Shown here piece by piece: positions 1 through 8,408 of a stretch of DNA of 64,000 nucleotides (position 1 is the stretch's first letter; each line of letters opens with the position of its first letter). Position numbers and translations under genes: made by a program. The DNA lies in the NCBI RefSeq assembly GCF_009765835.1, contig NZ_LMUS01000006.1:1074438-1138437 (forward strand), in the 5' to 3' direction. The DNA is from Granulicella sp. L56 (GTDB lineage Bacteria; Acidobacteriota; Terriglobia; Terriglobales; Acidobacteriaceae). The notes under the pieces were generated by a model. The model had not been told where the DNA came from, made no database searches, and saw only the letters and a list, made by a program, of their open reading frames with translations.

Positions 1-146
1 TCGTTCGGCGAATAGTCCAACTCGCGAATGGCCTTCTGGACGCGCTCCTGCAAAGTAGGGCTTACGCGTCTTGTGCCTCTGATTACATTGGATACCGTCG
101 CGATCGATACTCGGGCATGCTTCGCTACTTCCACTATGGTGGGCAT
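1..146 (-). CDS. LacI-family transcriptional regulator, N-terminal fragment (cut by window edge)
   Basis: Only the first 48 residues are inside the window. They begin MPTIVEVAKHARVS and continue with ATVSNVIRGTRRVSP and the ELDYSPN motif, the classic LacI helix-turn-helix followed by the hinge-proximal YxPN signature. The protein would be a sugar-responsive DNA-binding repressor acting as a dimer. The start was set at the ATG at 146; the frame stays open to the window edge. It is divergent from the secreted protein at 367, so it may control that gene, but the ligand cannot be judged without the C-terminal periplasmic-binding-like domain. Confidence 0.9.
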   Translation of the reverse strand, partial: MPTIVEVAKHARVSIATVSNVIRGTRRVSPTLQERVQKAIRELDYSPN

Positions 147-278
147 AAAATGTGAGTCCAGCCTTAATGACCAGTTGGCGCTGTGGCCAATGCGTATCTG
201 ATTCTTCTATAGCTTTTTATACATCTTCATCCTATTCCGATTTCCTCCAAAACCGCGCATACAATCGTCGAGCAAATA

Positions 279-304
279 GCGTCCCCACATTTTGGTGGAG
301 ACGC
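279..304. promoter_or_regulatory. Inverted repeat, candidate operator
   Basis: The left arm GCGTCCCCAC and the right arm GGTGGAGACGC form a 26-bp dyad with an ATTTT centre and one mismatched pair. It lies about 60 bp upstream of the start at 367, in the space shared with the divergent LacI-type regulator. It could be an operator or an mRNA hairpin. The arms do not resemble the usual LacI-family core (CG centre), which weakens the operator reading. Confidence 0.35.
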
Positions 305-366
305 AAATTACTTGCCTGCAATATCACTCTCTTTTCTCGCAATAAATATTTTAAAGGATTAAATTA

Positions 367-1548
367 ATGGCAAAATTATCCGCAGCCATTGCGGCTCCTT
401 TCCAACTCATGAAAAATCTCCTTCACTTCCCTCAAATGACATCTGTGCCCCCACTCCGAATCCTGCTGAAGATCATGATCACGGTTGTTACCGCTCTGGC
501 GCTGTCTCCAACCGCTATCGCCCTGCAGCTTCCCTCGGTGCAAACCCCAGTTACAAATTCACAATGGATTCGCCCTCAGAATCCAGGTGATCCGCTCATC
601 TGGGGCCGAAAAGACGGCATCGTCTTTGGCCTGCCTTCCACCGGCGGCCTGCTCGGGCCTCGCGGGCTGATCCGTGTCGGCGTCATCTCCGCGACGACAG
701 GAAAGCCCGAGCTGCTCAATTACATCGCAATTGAACCGGTCGTACTTGGGCCCGGCACTCGATCCAGCCGTATGGCCTTCAGCGAGCTGGAGCCCAGCCG
801 CATGGATCCTGGCTCCCGCGGCAAACGATTATGGGTTGATCCCGGCGCATCTCCTTCGAGTGATTCATACCGAGGCGAGCTACGCATCTTCCCCAATCAA
901 GACAGTCCTATCGAACGGCTCTCCGTGCAAATCGATGTGGAGCAGTTCACCGCAAATAATGCGCATGTCTATCTCATCGCATCGATCGACAGCGACCACC
1001 CCAACGAGCTCCGGCTGGCCGTCCATCAATACAGTGACAGCCCAGCGTTGGAGGAGCTGACCGTCACCGCAACCATGGGCAACTACGAACGCCTGCGCCA
1101 GCTATGGCTCAAAGACCGCGTCGTGAATAGCCACGATCTATACGGCACCTATACCGCCGACGCGTTCGTTGAGCGCGAAAATTATCCACTCGACGAGATG
1201 CTGCGAACCTCCGATGGCGATGCGATCGCACTCGGAACCTCTAACGAGCCCGACCCTTCGGAAGTTCCCGTCACCGGCGCCGAGCACTGGCGTTATCGCC
1301 TTCCAAAGCTGACCCAGTACTGGAGAGTCCCCGCACACGACATCGAGCCTGATCTCCGGGTGCGGGTAAACGGCCGTCGCGTCTATTGGGCATCGCACAA
1401 CCCGCTTCCAGGCGGCGCGGCCTTCGAGAACTTCGAGGTTCGGCAGCGATATTTGCCAGGCCAGGTCTTCATCTTCGGCGTGACCAGTAAAACGCCATCG
1501 CAATTCGACTCTCCGCTTCCCCACCTCAATCGTCCGCCGGCTCCGTAG
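367..1548 (+). CDS. Secreted protein of unknown function
   Basis: The 393-residue product has an unusually long N-terminus (about 30 residues) before a hydrophobic segment (LRILLKIMITVVTALALSPTAIA, residues about 30-52) that reads as a signal peptide or membrane anchor. After it the protein is soluble and rich in beta-strand-like segments (WGRKDGIVFGLP, GLIRVGVIS, ELRIFPNQ), ending in VRVNGRRVYWASHNPLPGG and VFIFGVTS. I recognise no catalytic motif or named family. An AAAGGA element sits upstream of ATG 367. The signal-like segment could also indicate a later start near residue 29. Divergent placement next to a LacI-type regulator suggests a role in use of a carbohydrate, but that is only inference. 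Confidence 0.7.
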   Translation: MAKLSAAIAAPFQLMKNLLHFPQMTSVPPLRILLKIMITVVTALALSPTAIALQLPSVQTPVTNSQWIRPQNPGDPLIWGRKDGIVFGLPSTGGLLGPRGLIRVGVISATTGKPELLNYIAIEPVVLGPGTRSSRMAFSELEPSRMDPGSRGKRLWVDPGASPSSDSYRGELRIFPNQDSPIERLSVQIDVEQFTANNAHVYLIASIDSDHPNELRLAVHQYSDSPALEELTVTATMGNYERLRQLWLKDRVVNSHDLYGTYTADAFVERENYPLDEMLRTSDGDAIALGTSNEPDPSEVPVTGAEHWRYRLPKLTQYWRVPAHDIEPDLRVRVNGRRVYWASHNPLPGGAAFENFEVRQRYLPGQVFIFGVTSKTPSQFDSPLPHLNRPPAP

Positions 1549-1551
1549 CGT

Positions 1552-2202
1552 TCACATCATCATCTGCAAATCAGAGGAGACGATGAGCTTCGCCTCTGTT
1601 CGTGCCTGAACGGCCGCAGCATCGAAGCCTTCAGCTACTTCCGTCAGCAGCAACCCTTCTCTTGTGACGCGAATCCAGCAGAGTTCCGTCACGATATCGT
1701 GGACAACGCTCTTGCCTGTCAGCGGCAGCGTACACGCCTTCAGAATCTTCGATGCGCCATCCTTCGTCTGGTGTTCCATCGCCACCACCACGCGTCGCGC
1801 GCCTGCAACCAGGTCCATCGCACCGCCCATTCCCTTCACCATCTTGCCTGGAATCGTCCAGTTCGCCAGATCGCCCTGCTCATCCACCTGCATCGCGCCA
1901 AGAACGCTCATGTCCATATGGCCGCCACGAATCATCGCGAACGATTGTTCACTCCCGAAGAACGAGCATCCCGCCAACTCAGTCACAGGTTGTTTGCCTG
2001 CATTCAATAAATCAGGATCGGTATTCTCTTCCGTCGGCGGGGGTCCCACTCCCAACATCCCGTTCTCCGACTGGAACACAACGTTGATTCCTGCGGGCAC
2101 ATACGCTGCGATCATCGTGGGCAGACCAATACCAAGGTTGACGTAAAAGCCATCCTTGATCTCCCGCGCAATCCGCTGCGCAATGCGTTCCTTGCCGTTC
2201 AT
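1552..2202 (-). CDS. scoB: 3-oxoacid CoA-transferase subunit B
   Basis: The 216-residue protein opens with ERIAQRIAREIKDGFYVNLGIGLPT and contains QSENGMLGVGP; the Glu of SENG is the catalytic residue that forms the glutamyl-CoA intermediate in this family. GGHMDMSVLGAMQVD and GKMVKGMGGAMDLV are further family signatures. With subunit A it moves CoA between succinyl-CoA and acetoacetate or a similar 3-oxoacid. The gene overlaps the end of scoA by 4-5 bases, so the two subunits are translationally coupled. Length matches free-standing B subunits. Stop is 4 bases from that of the convergent secreted-protein gene. Confidence 0.93.
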   Translation of the reverse strand: MNGKERIAQRIAREIKDGFYVNLGIGLPTMIAAYVPAGINVVFQSENGMLGVGPPPTEENTDPDLLNAGKQPVTELAGCSFFGSEQSFAMIRGGHMDMSVLGAMQVDEQGDLANWTIPGKMVKGMGGAMDLVAGARRVVVAMEHQTKDGASKILKACTLPLTGKSVVHDIVTELCWIRVTREGLLLTEVAEGFDAAAVQARTEAKLIVSSDLQMMM

Positions 2203-2903
2203 GACGCGCCTCTCGCCTGAATGAACTTCGACTCTATCGGCTTGATATAAGCCGCTCCCACAACGACGCGATCGACGTAGATGCCCGGCGTAACGATATG
2301 ATCGGGATCAAGTGTTCCCGGCTCAACCAACTCTTCCACCTCGACAATCGTAAGATCGGCAGCGGTCGCCATGACTGAATTGAAGTTCCTCGCGGTCTTA
2401 CGATAGACGAGATTTCCATAGCGATCTCCCCGCCAAGCCTTGATCAGCGCAACGTCGGCATGCAACGCGTGCTCCAGAACATAGGTGCGGTTCCCAATCG
2501 TTCGCGTCTCCTTTCCCTCCGCGACAATCGTCCCCAATCCTGTAGGCGTATAGAACGCTGGAATGCCTGCCCCACCTGCACGAATCCTCTCAGCCAGCGT
2601 TCCCTGCGGCACCAGCGTCAAATCCAGTTCGCCACGCAGTACAAGCGTCTCCAGCCTGCGGTTCTCTCCAACATAGCTGCCGATGTGCGACGCGATCATG
2701 CCCGCCTCCAGCATCAGCCCCATGCCAAAGCCATCGACGCCCATATTGTTGCTGATCGTATGCAGCCCGCTGATGCCCCGCCGCACAAGCGCTGCAATCA
2801 AATTTTCGGGAATCCCACACAACCCGAAGCCGCCCAGCATCACGGTTGCGCCACTGTCTACATCGGCAACAGCAACATCCGCGGAAGCAACGACTTTATC
2901 CAT
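2199..2903 (-). CDS. scoA: 3-oxoacid CoA-transferase subunit A
   Basis: The start was placed at ATG 2903, preceded by GAGG, giving 234 residues, the usual size; the frame is open further upstream but that part has no family similarity. DSGATVMLGGFGLCGIPENLI is the glycine-rich CoA-binding signature, and ISNNMGVDGFG and AGGAGIPAFYTPTG are typical of the alpha subunit. It pairs with the B subunit directly downstream. The substrate may be acetoacetate (ketone body or polyhydroxybutyrate use) or 3-oxoadipate; the sequence does not settle which. Just upstream in the same direction is an aldose epimerase with no obvious metabolic link. Confidence 0.92.
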   Translation of the reverse strand: MDKVVASADVAVADVDSGATVMLGGFGLCGIPENLIAALVRRGISGLHTISNNMGVDGFGMGLMLEAGMIASHIGSYVGENRRLETLVLRGELDLTLVPQGTLAERIRAGGAGIPAFYTPTGLGTIVAEGKETRTIGNRTYVLEHALHADVALIKAWRGDRYGNLVYRKTARNFNSVMATAADLTIVEVEELVEPGTLDPDHIVTPGIYVDRVVVGAAYIKPIESKFIQARGAS

Positions 2904-2959
2904 AACCTCAGCCTTAAAAACCTCGCGCGGCGGCACCGGCAGCCGCCGCGCACAGGCAT

Positions 2960-4072
2960 TTACTTCGCTTGAGTGGTAAACGTAAACGTCGTGGTGCTGT
3001 GCCGTGGCGCACCCGGCTTCAGCTCCGTGCTGGGGAAATTCGCATGGTTCGGCGAATCCGGAAAGTGCTGCGTCTCCAGGCAAAGCGCACCATTTTTCAC
3101 GTAGGGTTTGCCGCTCCTGCCGCTGATCGTCCCATCCAGAAAATTTCCGGTATAGAACTGCACACCCGGCTCAGTCGTCGTCACCGTCAACACGCGGCCC
3201 GTCTCCGGATCGTAGACACGCGCGGCTGTCTTTGTCTCTCCATTGGCTCCACGCAGGACCCAGTTGAAGTCATAACCGCCAGCGCGCTTGAGCTGTTCAT
3301 TATTCTCATGGATACGCGCGTCAATCTCGGTCGGTTTGCGGAAATCAAACGGCGTTCCTTCCACCGGCGCAAGTTCGCCCGTCGGAATCAGCCCTGCATC
3401 CACCGGCGTGTACTTGTCCGCGGGAATCGTCACGATATCGTGAAGAATCGTTCCATTGCCTTCTCCCGAGAGATTGAAGTACGAGTGGTTGGTCAGATTC
3501 ACCACCGTGTCCTTGTCGGTCGACATGCTGTAGTCGATGCGCAGCGCATTATGGTGCAGCGTGTAGCGCACATGCGCGGTGAGCGTTCCGGGAAATCCCT
3601 GATCGCCGTCCTTGCTCACCAGCGTCATCTCAACACCATCGGGGATCTCGCGCCCCTGCCACACCAGCGAGTCGAAGCCTACCGTGCCGCCATGCAGCAT
3701 ATTGATGCCGTGATCATTCTTCGGAATCTGATACGTCTTGCCATCGAGCTTGAAGCTGCCATGTGCGATGCGATTGCCGTAGCGGCCCACAATCGCACCG
3801 AAGTAGGTGTTCTTGTCCGCCGTATAACCGGCCAGCGAATCATGTCCCAACACAACATCGGCTTTCTTGCCATCTCTGTCCGGTGCTTCCAGCGAGACGA
3901 TGCGCGCGCCATACGTCATGATGCGTGCTTCCAGTACATCGCTCTTCAGCGTGTAGATGTCTACGGCCTTGCCGTCGGATGCCGTTCCAAATGCTGCCTT
4001 CGTTACTGCTCCATGTGCTGCCATTCCGGTTGTCATGGTAAGCAGAATAACCTTTGCCAGAGTCTTCGTCAT
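2960..4072 (-). CDS. galM: Aldose 1-epimerase, exported
   Basis: With ATG 4072 (GAGGAAG 5-6 bases upstream) the protein has 370 residues. The first 22 (KTLAKVILLTMTTGMAAHGA) form a signal peptide, so this mutarotase acts outside the cytoplasm. NDHGINMLHGG, LTNHSYFNLSGEG and the C-terminal CLETQHFPDSPNH carry the catalytic His, the second His and the Glu base of galactose mutarotases. It interconverts alpha and beta anomers of hexoses such as galactose or glucose. A leading segment up to 4159 is also open but lacks a better ribosome-binding site. It is transcribed toward scoAB, 57 bases away, possibly as one unit. Confidence 0.92.
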   Translation of the reverse strand: MTKTLAKVILLTMTTGMAAHGAVTKAAFGTASDGKAVDIYTLKSDVLEARIMTYGARIVSLEAPDRDGKKADVVLGHDSLAGYTADKNTYFGAIVGRYGNRIAHGSFKLDGKTYQIPKNDHGINMLHGGTVGFDSLVWQGREIPDGVEMTLVSKDGDQGFPGTLTAHVRYTLHHNALRIDYSMSTDKDTVVNLTNHSYFNLSGEGNGTILHDIVTIPADKYTPVDAGLIPTGELAPVEGTPFDFRKPTEIDARIHENNEQLKRAGGYDFNWVLRGANGETKTAARVYDPETGRVLTVTTTEPGVQFYTGNFLDGTISGRSGKPYVKNGALCLETQHFPDSPNHANFPSTELKPGAPRHSTTTFTFTTQAK

Positions 4073-4243
4073 TTCTTCCTCAGTTCTTTCGCCTTCAGCA
4101 GTCTGTGGTTGCGGCCTGATCTCGTCCCATTCAGCGCCCGGTTGCGCACGTTTCAGCAACCCTCGCCACTATACTGCAACCCTCACGCCCCCACGAAACA
4201 GCAGTAAGATTGGAGCGTCAGCTCAATCCCTCTAAGGATGGTT

Positions 4244-5476
4244 ATGAACCTCAGAAGCAGAATTCTCCCCCCGCTCGCACTCCTCCTCTTTTGCCTTTGC
4301 TGCTTCAATACCAACACCGCCGCGGCCGCGTCGCCCGACCACTGGGTCGGCACCTGGGCCACCGCTCCCATGGCGCAGGCCAACCGCGAAGAGAAGTTTG
4401 GAGCAGCCGATACTACCTATCGCGAGATCGTCCACGTCTCCATCGGCGGTCCCACAGTCCGCGTTATCCTCACCAATGAATTCGGACTCGACTCGCTCAC
4501 CATCGGCGCTGCCAACGTCGCACTCAGCGCCACCGGCAGCGATATCAACCCCGCCGCCTCCAGCCCTCTCACTTTCAACGGGCGGCCTTCCATCGTCATC
4601 CCTCCCGGCGCACTCGTCGTCAGCGATCCCGTCAATCTGAAACTTCAGCCGACGTCTAATGTCGCCGTCAGCATCTTCATTCCTGCACAGGCCATTCGGC
4701 AGATATCGGCACATGGCTTTGCCGACCAGACGAACTACACTGCTCCCGGCAACGTCGTCAGCGCAAAGTCTCTCGACACCCCTACGGAGATTTACTCATG
4801 GCCCTTCCTCAAAGGCATCGACGTTAAAGCCGACGGCAAAGCCGCAGCCATCGTAGCCTTCGGAGACAGCATCACCGACGGCGCGTACGCCACACGCGAC
4901 GCCAACACTCGCTGGCCCGATGTTCTTGCTACCCGCCTCCAGGCCAATAAAAAGACCGCAAAGTTCGGCGTTCTTAACGAAGGCATCGGCGGTAACCGCA
5001 TCCTCCACGACGGCACCGGCCCCAGCGCGCTCGCACGCTTCGACCGCGACGTCCTCGCCCAGGCAGGCGTCAAGTACCTCATTATTCTGGAGAGCATCAA
5101 CGACATCGGCCATGCGCAGGACCCCCACCGTCCCTACGATGTTGTGTCCGCAGATGATCTCATCGCCGGCCTCAGCCAGCTCGCCACCCGCGCCCACACT
5201 CATGGCATTAAGGTCTTCGGCGCGACCCTTACCCCCTACGTCGGGGCGGGCTACTCCTCACCCGCAGGCGAGACCATACGCGAAGCCGTCAACCAATGGA
5301 TTCGCACCACCAACCAACTGGATGGCGTCATCGACTTCGACAAAACCACCCGCGACCCCGCCAACCCCAATGTCTATCTGCCCGCAGACGAACATGGCGA
5401 CCACCTACATCCCAACGATGCAGGCTACAAGGTCATGGGCGATTCTATCGACCTCAAAATATTCAAAAACAAATAG
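4244..5476 (+). CDS. Secreted SGNH/GDSL-type hydrolase (esterase)
   Basis: The 410-residue protein starts with a lipoprotein- or signal-like hydrophobic stretch (ILPPLALLLFCLCCF). After an N-terminal beta domain of about 180 residues comes the SGNH core: block I AFGDSITDG with nucleophile Ser near residue 209, GIGGNRIL (block II), LESINDIGH (Asn, block III) and DHLHPND (Asp and His, block V). The layout matches carbohydrate or lipid deacetylases with an N-terminal jelly-roll-like part. ATG 4244 was chosen because AAGGA lies 5 bases upstream; ATG 4238 is in frame too. It is divergent from galM, and a strong terminator follows immediately. Substrate is unknown; an acetylated plant or bacterial polysaccharide is plausible. 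Confidence 0.9.
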   Translation: MNLRSRILPPLALLLFCLCCFNTNTAAAASPDHWVGTWATAPMAQANREEKFGAADTTYREIVHVSIGGPTVRVILTNEFGLDSLTIGAANVALSATGSDINPAASSPLTFNGRPSIVIPPGALVVSDPVNLKLQPTSNVAVSIFIPAQAIRQISAHGFADQTNYTAPGNVVSAKSLDTPTEIYSWPFLKGIDVKADGKAAAIVAFGDSITDGAYATRDANTRWPDVLATRLQANKKTAKFGVLNEGIGGNRILHDGTGPSALARFDRDVLAQAGVKYLIILESINDIGHAQDPHRPYDVVSADDLIAGLSQLATRAHTHGIKVFGATLTPYVGAGYSSPAGETIREAVNQWIRTTNQLDGVIDFDKTTRDPANPNVYLPADEHGDHLHPNDAGYKVMGDSIDLKIFKNK

Positions 5477-5486
5477 CCGCAAACGC

Positions 5487-5524
5487 AGCTATGGCAGGAG
5501 CATCCGCTCCTACCATAGCTTTTT
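5487..5524 (+). terminator. Rho-independent terminator after the SGNH hydrolase gene
   Basis: AGCTATGG and AGGAGC pair with GCTCCT and CCATAGCT around a 4-base loop, giving a long near-perfect stem followed by TTTT. It lies 10 bases after the stop at 5476 and faces the end of the convergent ndk gene. Confidence 0.88.
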
Positions 5525-5536
5525 AAGCCAACGAAA

Positions 5537-5953
5537 CTACTTCAGTTCATAACCCGCAAAGAAGTAGCCAATCTCAAACGCTGCGGTATCCTCAGCGTCA
5601 GAGCCGTGGATAGCATTCTCGCCGATCGACGCCGCAAACTTCTTGCGGATCGTTCCTTCCTCAGCCTGCGCCGGGTTGGTCGCACCCATCAGCTTGCGCA
5701 GATCGGCGATGGCATTGTCCTTTTCGAGCACCAGCGGAAAGATGGGGCCGCTGGACATGAACTCGGTCAGTTCGCCAAAGAACGGGCGAGCTGCGTGAAC
5801 ATGATAGAAGCCCTCGGCCTGCGCCTTGGAGATGGACAACCGCTTGATGGAAACAATCTTGAAGCCCGCCTTTTCAATCTCGGCGAGAATGGCGGCGGCA
5901 TGGCCCTTGCGGACCGCGTCCGGCTTGATAATGCTGAATGTACGCTGTGACAA
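5537..5953 (-). CDS. ndk: Nucleoside diphosphate kinase
   Basis: The 138-residue protein has the standard length. [15 protein letters not shown] is the N-terminal nucleotide-binding strand and [13 protein letters not shown] carries the His that is phosphorylated during the ping-pong transfer of phosphate from ATP to other nucleoside diphosphates. [14 protein letters not shown] and IRKKFA complete the family pattern. The start is a TTG at 5953, preceded by AGAGGAG at a good distance; no ATG lies near the expected N-terminus. The gene stands alone, convergent with the SGNH hydrolase. Confidence 0.97.
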   Translation of the reverse strand: MSQRTFSIIKPDAVRKGHAAAILAEIEKAGFKIVSIKRLSISKAQAEGFYHVHAARPFFGELTEFMSSGPIFPLVLEKDNAIADLRKLMGATNPAQAEEGTIRKKFAASIGENAIHGSDAEDTAAFEIGYFFAGYELK

Positions 5954-6056
5954 CGGAAATCTCCTCTTAGAATCTTATCTATCCAGTGTAAAGCAATCGC
6001 GCCAAGCCACACCCAGAGGCCAAACTCCCGTCTAAAGTAAGACTGGAGCCCGCTGA

Positions 6057-6218
6057 ATGCGTAAAACCGCCTGGATATGGTTCGCCGGTTTCGCCGCCTG
6101 GGTCATCGACGGCCTGGTCAGCATCCATTACCACGACTGGCTGCACGCACGCCTGGCCTTCATGGTCGCAATCGTCTTCTTCGCAGCCGCGATGTTCTAC
6201 CGCAAGCAGCCCCGCTGA
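6057..6218 (+). CDS. Small two-helix membrane protein, 53 residues
   Basis: The ORF MRKTAWIWFAGFAAWVIDG then HDWLHARLAF and VAIVFFAAAMFYRKQPR has two hydrophobic segments (residues about 4-20 and 33-46), separated by a short His-rich loop, and a basic C-terminus. This is the pattern of a small inner-membrane hairpin protein. A GGAG element 8 bases upstream of ATG 6057 supports translation. It fits exactly between ndk and the convergent sucD. I do not recognise a family. Confidence 0.55.
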   Translation: MRKTAWIWFAGFAAWVIDGLVSIHYHDWLHARLAFMVAIVFFAAAMFYRKQPR

Positions 6219-6243
6219 TTCACGCGGCTGCCTGCCAGTTGAA

Positions 6244-7119
6244 CTAAGCCCTGCCCAGCACGCGGGCCATCGCCTCGCCAATCTCAGACGGAGTCTTCAC
6301 CACGGTAATTCCGGCATCGCTCATCGCCTGCATCTTGCTTGCGGCCGTGCCTTCGCCACCAGAGATGATCGCGCCCGCATGGCCCATACGCCGTCCCGGA
6401 GGAGCCGTCTGGCCAGCGATAAAGCCAACCACCGGCTTCTTCACGTGCTTCTTGATGAAGTCCGCCGCCGCCTCTTCCGCCGATCCACCGATCTCGCCGA
6501 TCATGATGATCGCCTCAGTCTCGGGGTCGTCGTTCAGCAACCGCAGCGCTTCAATGTGCGTCGTTCCAATAATGGGGTCGCCACCAATGCCGATCGCCGT
6601 GGACTGACCGATACCACGCGTCGTCAACTGATAGACAGCCTCATAGGTCAACGTTCCTGACTTCGAGACGATGCCGACACTGCCTTCCTTGTGAATCCTG
6701 CCCGGCATAATGCCGACCTTCGCCTTGCCCGGCGAGATCACGCCGGGGCAGTTCGGCCCGATCAGCCGCGACTTCGACCGCTTCACAATCTCCCACGCCT
6801 TCACCATATCCAGCGTCGGAATTCCCTCGGTAATGCAGATGACCAGCGGAATCTCCGCGTTCACCGCCTCTAAAATTCCATCGGCAGCAAACGGCGGCGG
6901 CACAAAGATCACCGACACATTTGCGCCTGTCGCATTCACGGCCTCTTCGACGGTATTGAAGACCGGCCATCCTTCATGGGTGGTCCCGCCCTTACCCGGA
7001 GTCACGCCGCCAACAACGTTCGTCCCATACTCCGCACAACCCTTGGCATGAAAAGTCCCCTCACGCCCTGTAATTCCCTGCACAATCAGCCGCGTATTCT
7101 TATCAACCAGAACTGCCAT
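6244..7119 (-). CDS. sucD: Succinyl-CoA synthetase alpha subunit
   Basis: The 291-residue protein begins [24 protein letters not shown], the CoA-binding Rossmann start of the alpha subunit. [17 protein letters not shown] is the ligase signature and [17 protein letters not shown] holds the phosphorylated active-site His. It couples succinyl-CoA cleavage to nucleotide phosphorylation in the TCA cycle together with SucC. ATG 7119 has AGGAG upstream. Unusually, sucC is not adjacent: a flavin monooxygenase gene lies between the two, and sucD comes last in the minus-strand order sucC, monooxygenase, sucD. Confidence 0.97.
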   Translation of the reverse strand: MAVLVDKNTRLIVQGITGREGTFHAKGCAEYGTNVVGGVTPGKGGTTHEGWPVFNTVEEAVNATGANVSVIFVPPPFAADGILEAVNAEIPLVICITEGIPTLDMVKAWEIVKRSKSRLIGPNCPGVISPGKAKVGIMPGRIHKEGSVGIVSKSGTLTYEAVYQLTTRGIGQSTAIGIGGDPIIGTTHIEALRLLNDDPETEAIIMIGEIGGSAEEAAADFIKKHVKKPVVGFIAGQTAPPGRRMGHAGAIISGGEGTAASKMQAMSDAGITVVKTPSEIGEAMARVLGRA

Positions 7120-7203
7120 GTCACTCTCCTGTCTAATGTCCAAGCAATGCGCGATGTACTTCGCTTCAATGCCTTCTTCTGCACATGCAACCAAAGCCCT
7201 GCA

Positions 7204-8379
7204 TCAATGCTCTGCCATGGAAGAGACCGAAGCGGCTCCCCCAAAACTCTGAAATAGTCCCACAACGCGCTCCGCTGCATCCGGCGCGTAGAACATCTCG
7301 GTATTCAACATCGTGTCTTGCGTCATGTCCTGCATGCGGGCGAACATCTCAACCTCATAGGCAGCAATCGCGCTGGCCAGGTCTGCTTCGCTGAAGAGAG
7401 TCCGCGACAGTACAAGAGCATCCAGCATCGCCATGTTCACGCCTTCCCCGGCATACGGCGGCATCACATGCGCCGCATCTCCGATCAACGTCACATTGGG
7501 CCTCGAATTCCACTGTTGCTCTGCCGGACAAACCAGAAGCGGGCGCCAAGCCATCGCCGCTGTTTTCGCGAACAGCGGCGCCCACAGCTCACTCCACCCC
7601 TTGAAGTTCGTATGAAACCATGCCACACACTTGTCCGCGGTATCCGCTTCCTCGAGACGCCTCTTACCGTCCGCCTCGCTACACTTCAATCCTGCATAGA
7701 ACAGAATGCTTCCGTCAGGCTTGGTTCCCATTCCCAAAGTTCGCTCATTCCCAAGCGCGATCAACGCCGCACCGCCCAACAGGTCCCAGAGTTCCGGCAC
7801 CGCGCCTTTCGCCGCAGGCACAAGGCCCTCGACGAGCGTAACCCCGACATACTCCGGACGAAGGGGCGTAACCAGCGCACGCAATCGTGAGTTCGCGCCA
7901 TCGCAGCCAATGGCTACATCCGCCAGAACGCTATCCCCTCCTGCAAAATGCAATGCCACCTCGTGACCGCGAAACTCGGCGAATTCCAACTTCCTGTCCC
8001 AATGCACCGTCCCAGGGCGCAGCGAATCCAGCAGGATTTCACGCAGAGGACCACGCTCGATTTCAGGACGCTTGCCCGCGCCGGACATCGTGCGTGGATG
8101 ATCGTGAAGTATCGTTCCGTTCTGGTCGGTCAAGCGAAGACGGTCAAGATCCGGTCGGTGGTTCGCCCAGAAAGCATCGATCAGACCGGCAGCCTCCAGC
8201 GCCGCCAGCCCAGAGTCCTCATGCAGGTCCAACGCACTGCCTTGAACGCGCGCCTCACGACTATGGTCGCGCTCATACACTGCGACGTCTGCACCACGCA
8301 TCTGAAGCAGCCGCGCCAGCGTCAGTCCGCCAGGACCTCCGCCAACGATGGCGATCTTCTTTCCTTCAATAATGCTCAT
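7204..8379 (-). CDS. TetX-like FAD-dependent monooxygenase
   Basis: The 391-residue protein has the group A flavoprotein hydroxylase plan: GGGPGG dinucleotide-binding motif at residues about 13-18 with YERD at the end of strand 2, RVQGSALDLHEDSGL, the central GCDGANSRLR (DG motif), and near residue 300 GDAAHVMPPYAGEGVNMAMLDA, which contacts FAD. The wording of these motifs is closest to tetracycline-inactivating TetX and its many environmental relatives. The true substrate cannot be inferred; resistance should not be assumed. The gene sits between sucC (29 bases upstream) and sucD (84 bases downstream) on the same strand. Start at ATG 8379, because the only upstream alternative is a GTG. Confidence 0.9.
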   Translation of the reverse strand: MSIIEGKKIAIVGGGPGGLTLARLLQMRGADVAVYERDHSREARVQGSALDLHEDSGLAALEAAGLIDAFWANHRPDLDRLRLTDQNGTILHDHPRTMSGAGKRPEIERGPLREILLDSLRPGTVHWDRKLEFAEFRGHEVALHFAGGDSVLADVAIGCDGANSRLRALVTPLRPEYVGVTLVEGLVPAAKGAVPELWDLLGGAALIALGNERTLGMGTKPDGSILFYAGLKCSEADGKRRLEEADTADKCVAWFHTNFKGWSELWAPLFAKTAAMAWRPLLVCPAEQQWNSRPNVTLIGDAAHVMPPYAGEGVNMAMLDALVLSRTLFSEADLASAIAAYEVEMFARMQDMTQDTMLNTEMFYAPDAAERVVGLFQSFGGAASVSSMAEH

Positions 8380-8408
8380 GCGTGACACCCAGTGACTAGA
8401 TTGGCAGG

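Noticed and set aside
2969-4207. 412-codon open frame opposite galM
   Set aside because: It mirrors a clear galM gene, is Arg/His-rich and lacks any recognisable protein feature.
7204-8379. Calling the monooxygenase a tetracycline-resistance gene
   Set aside because: The motifs are shared by many flavin hydroxylases of unknown substrate; similarity alone does not show inactivation of tetracycline.
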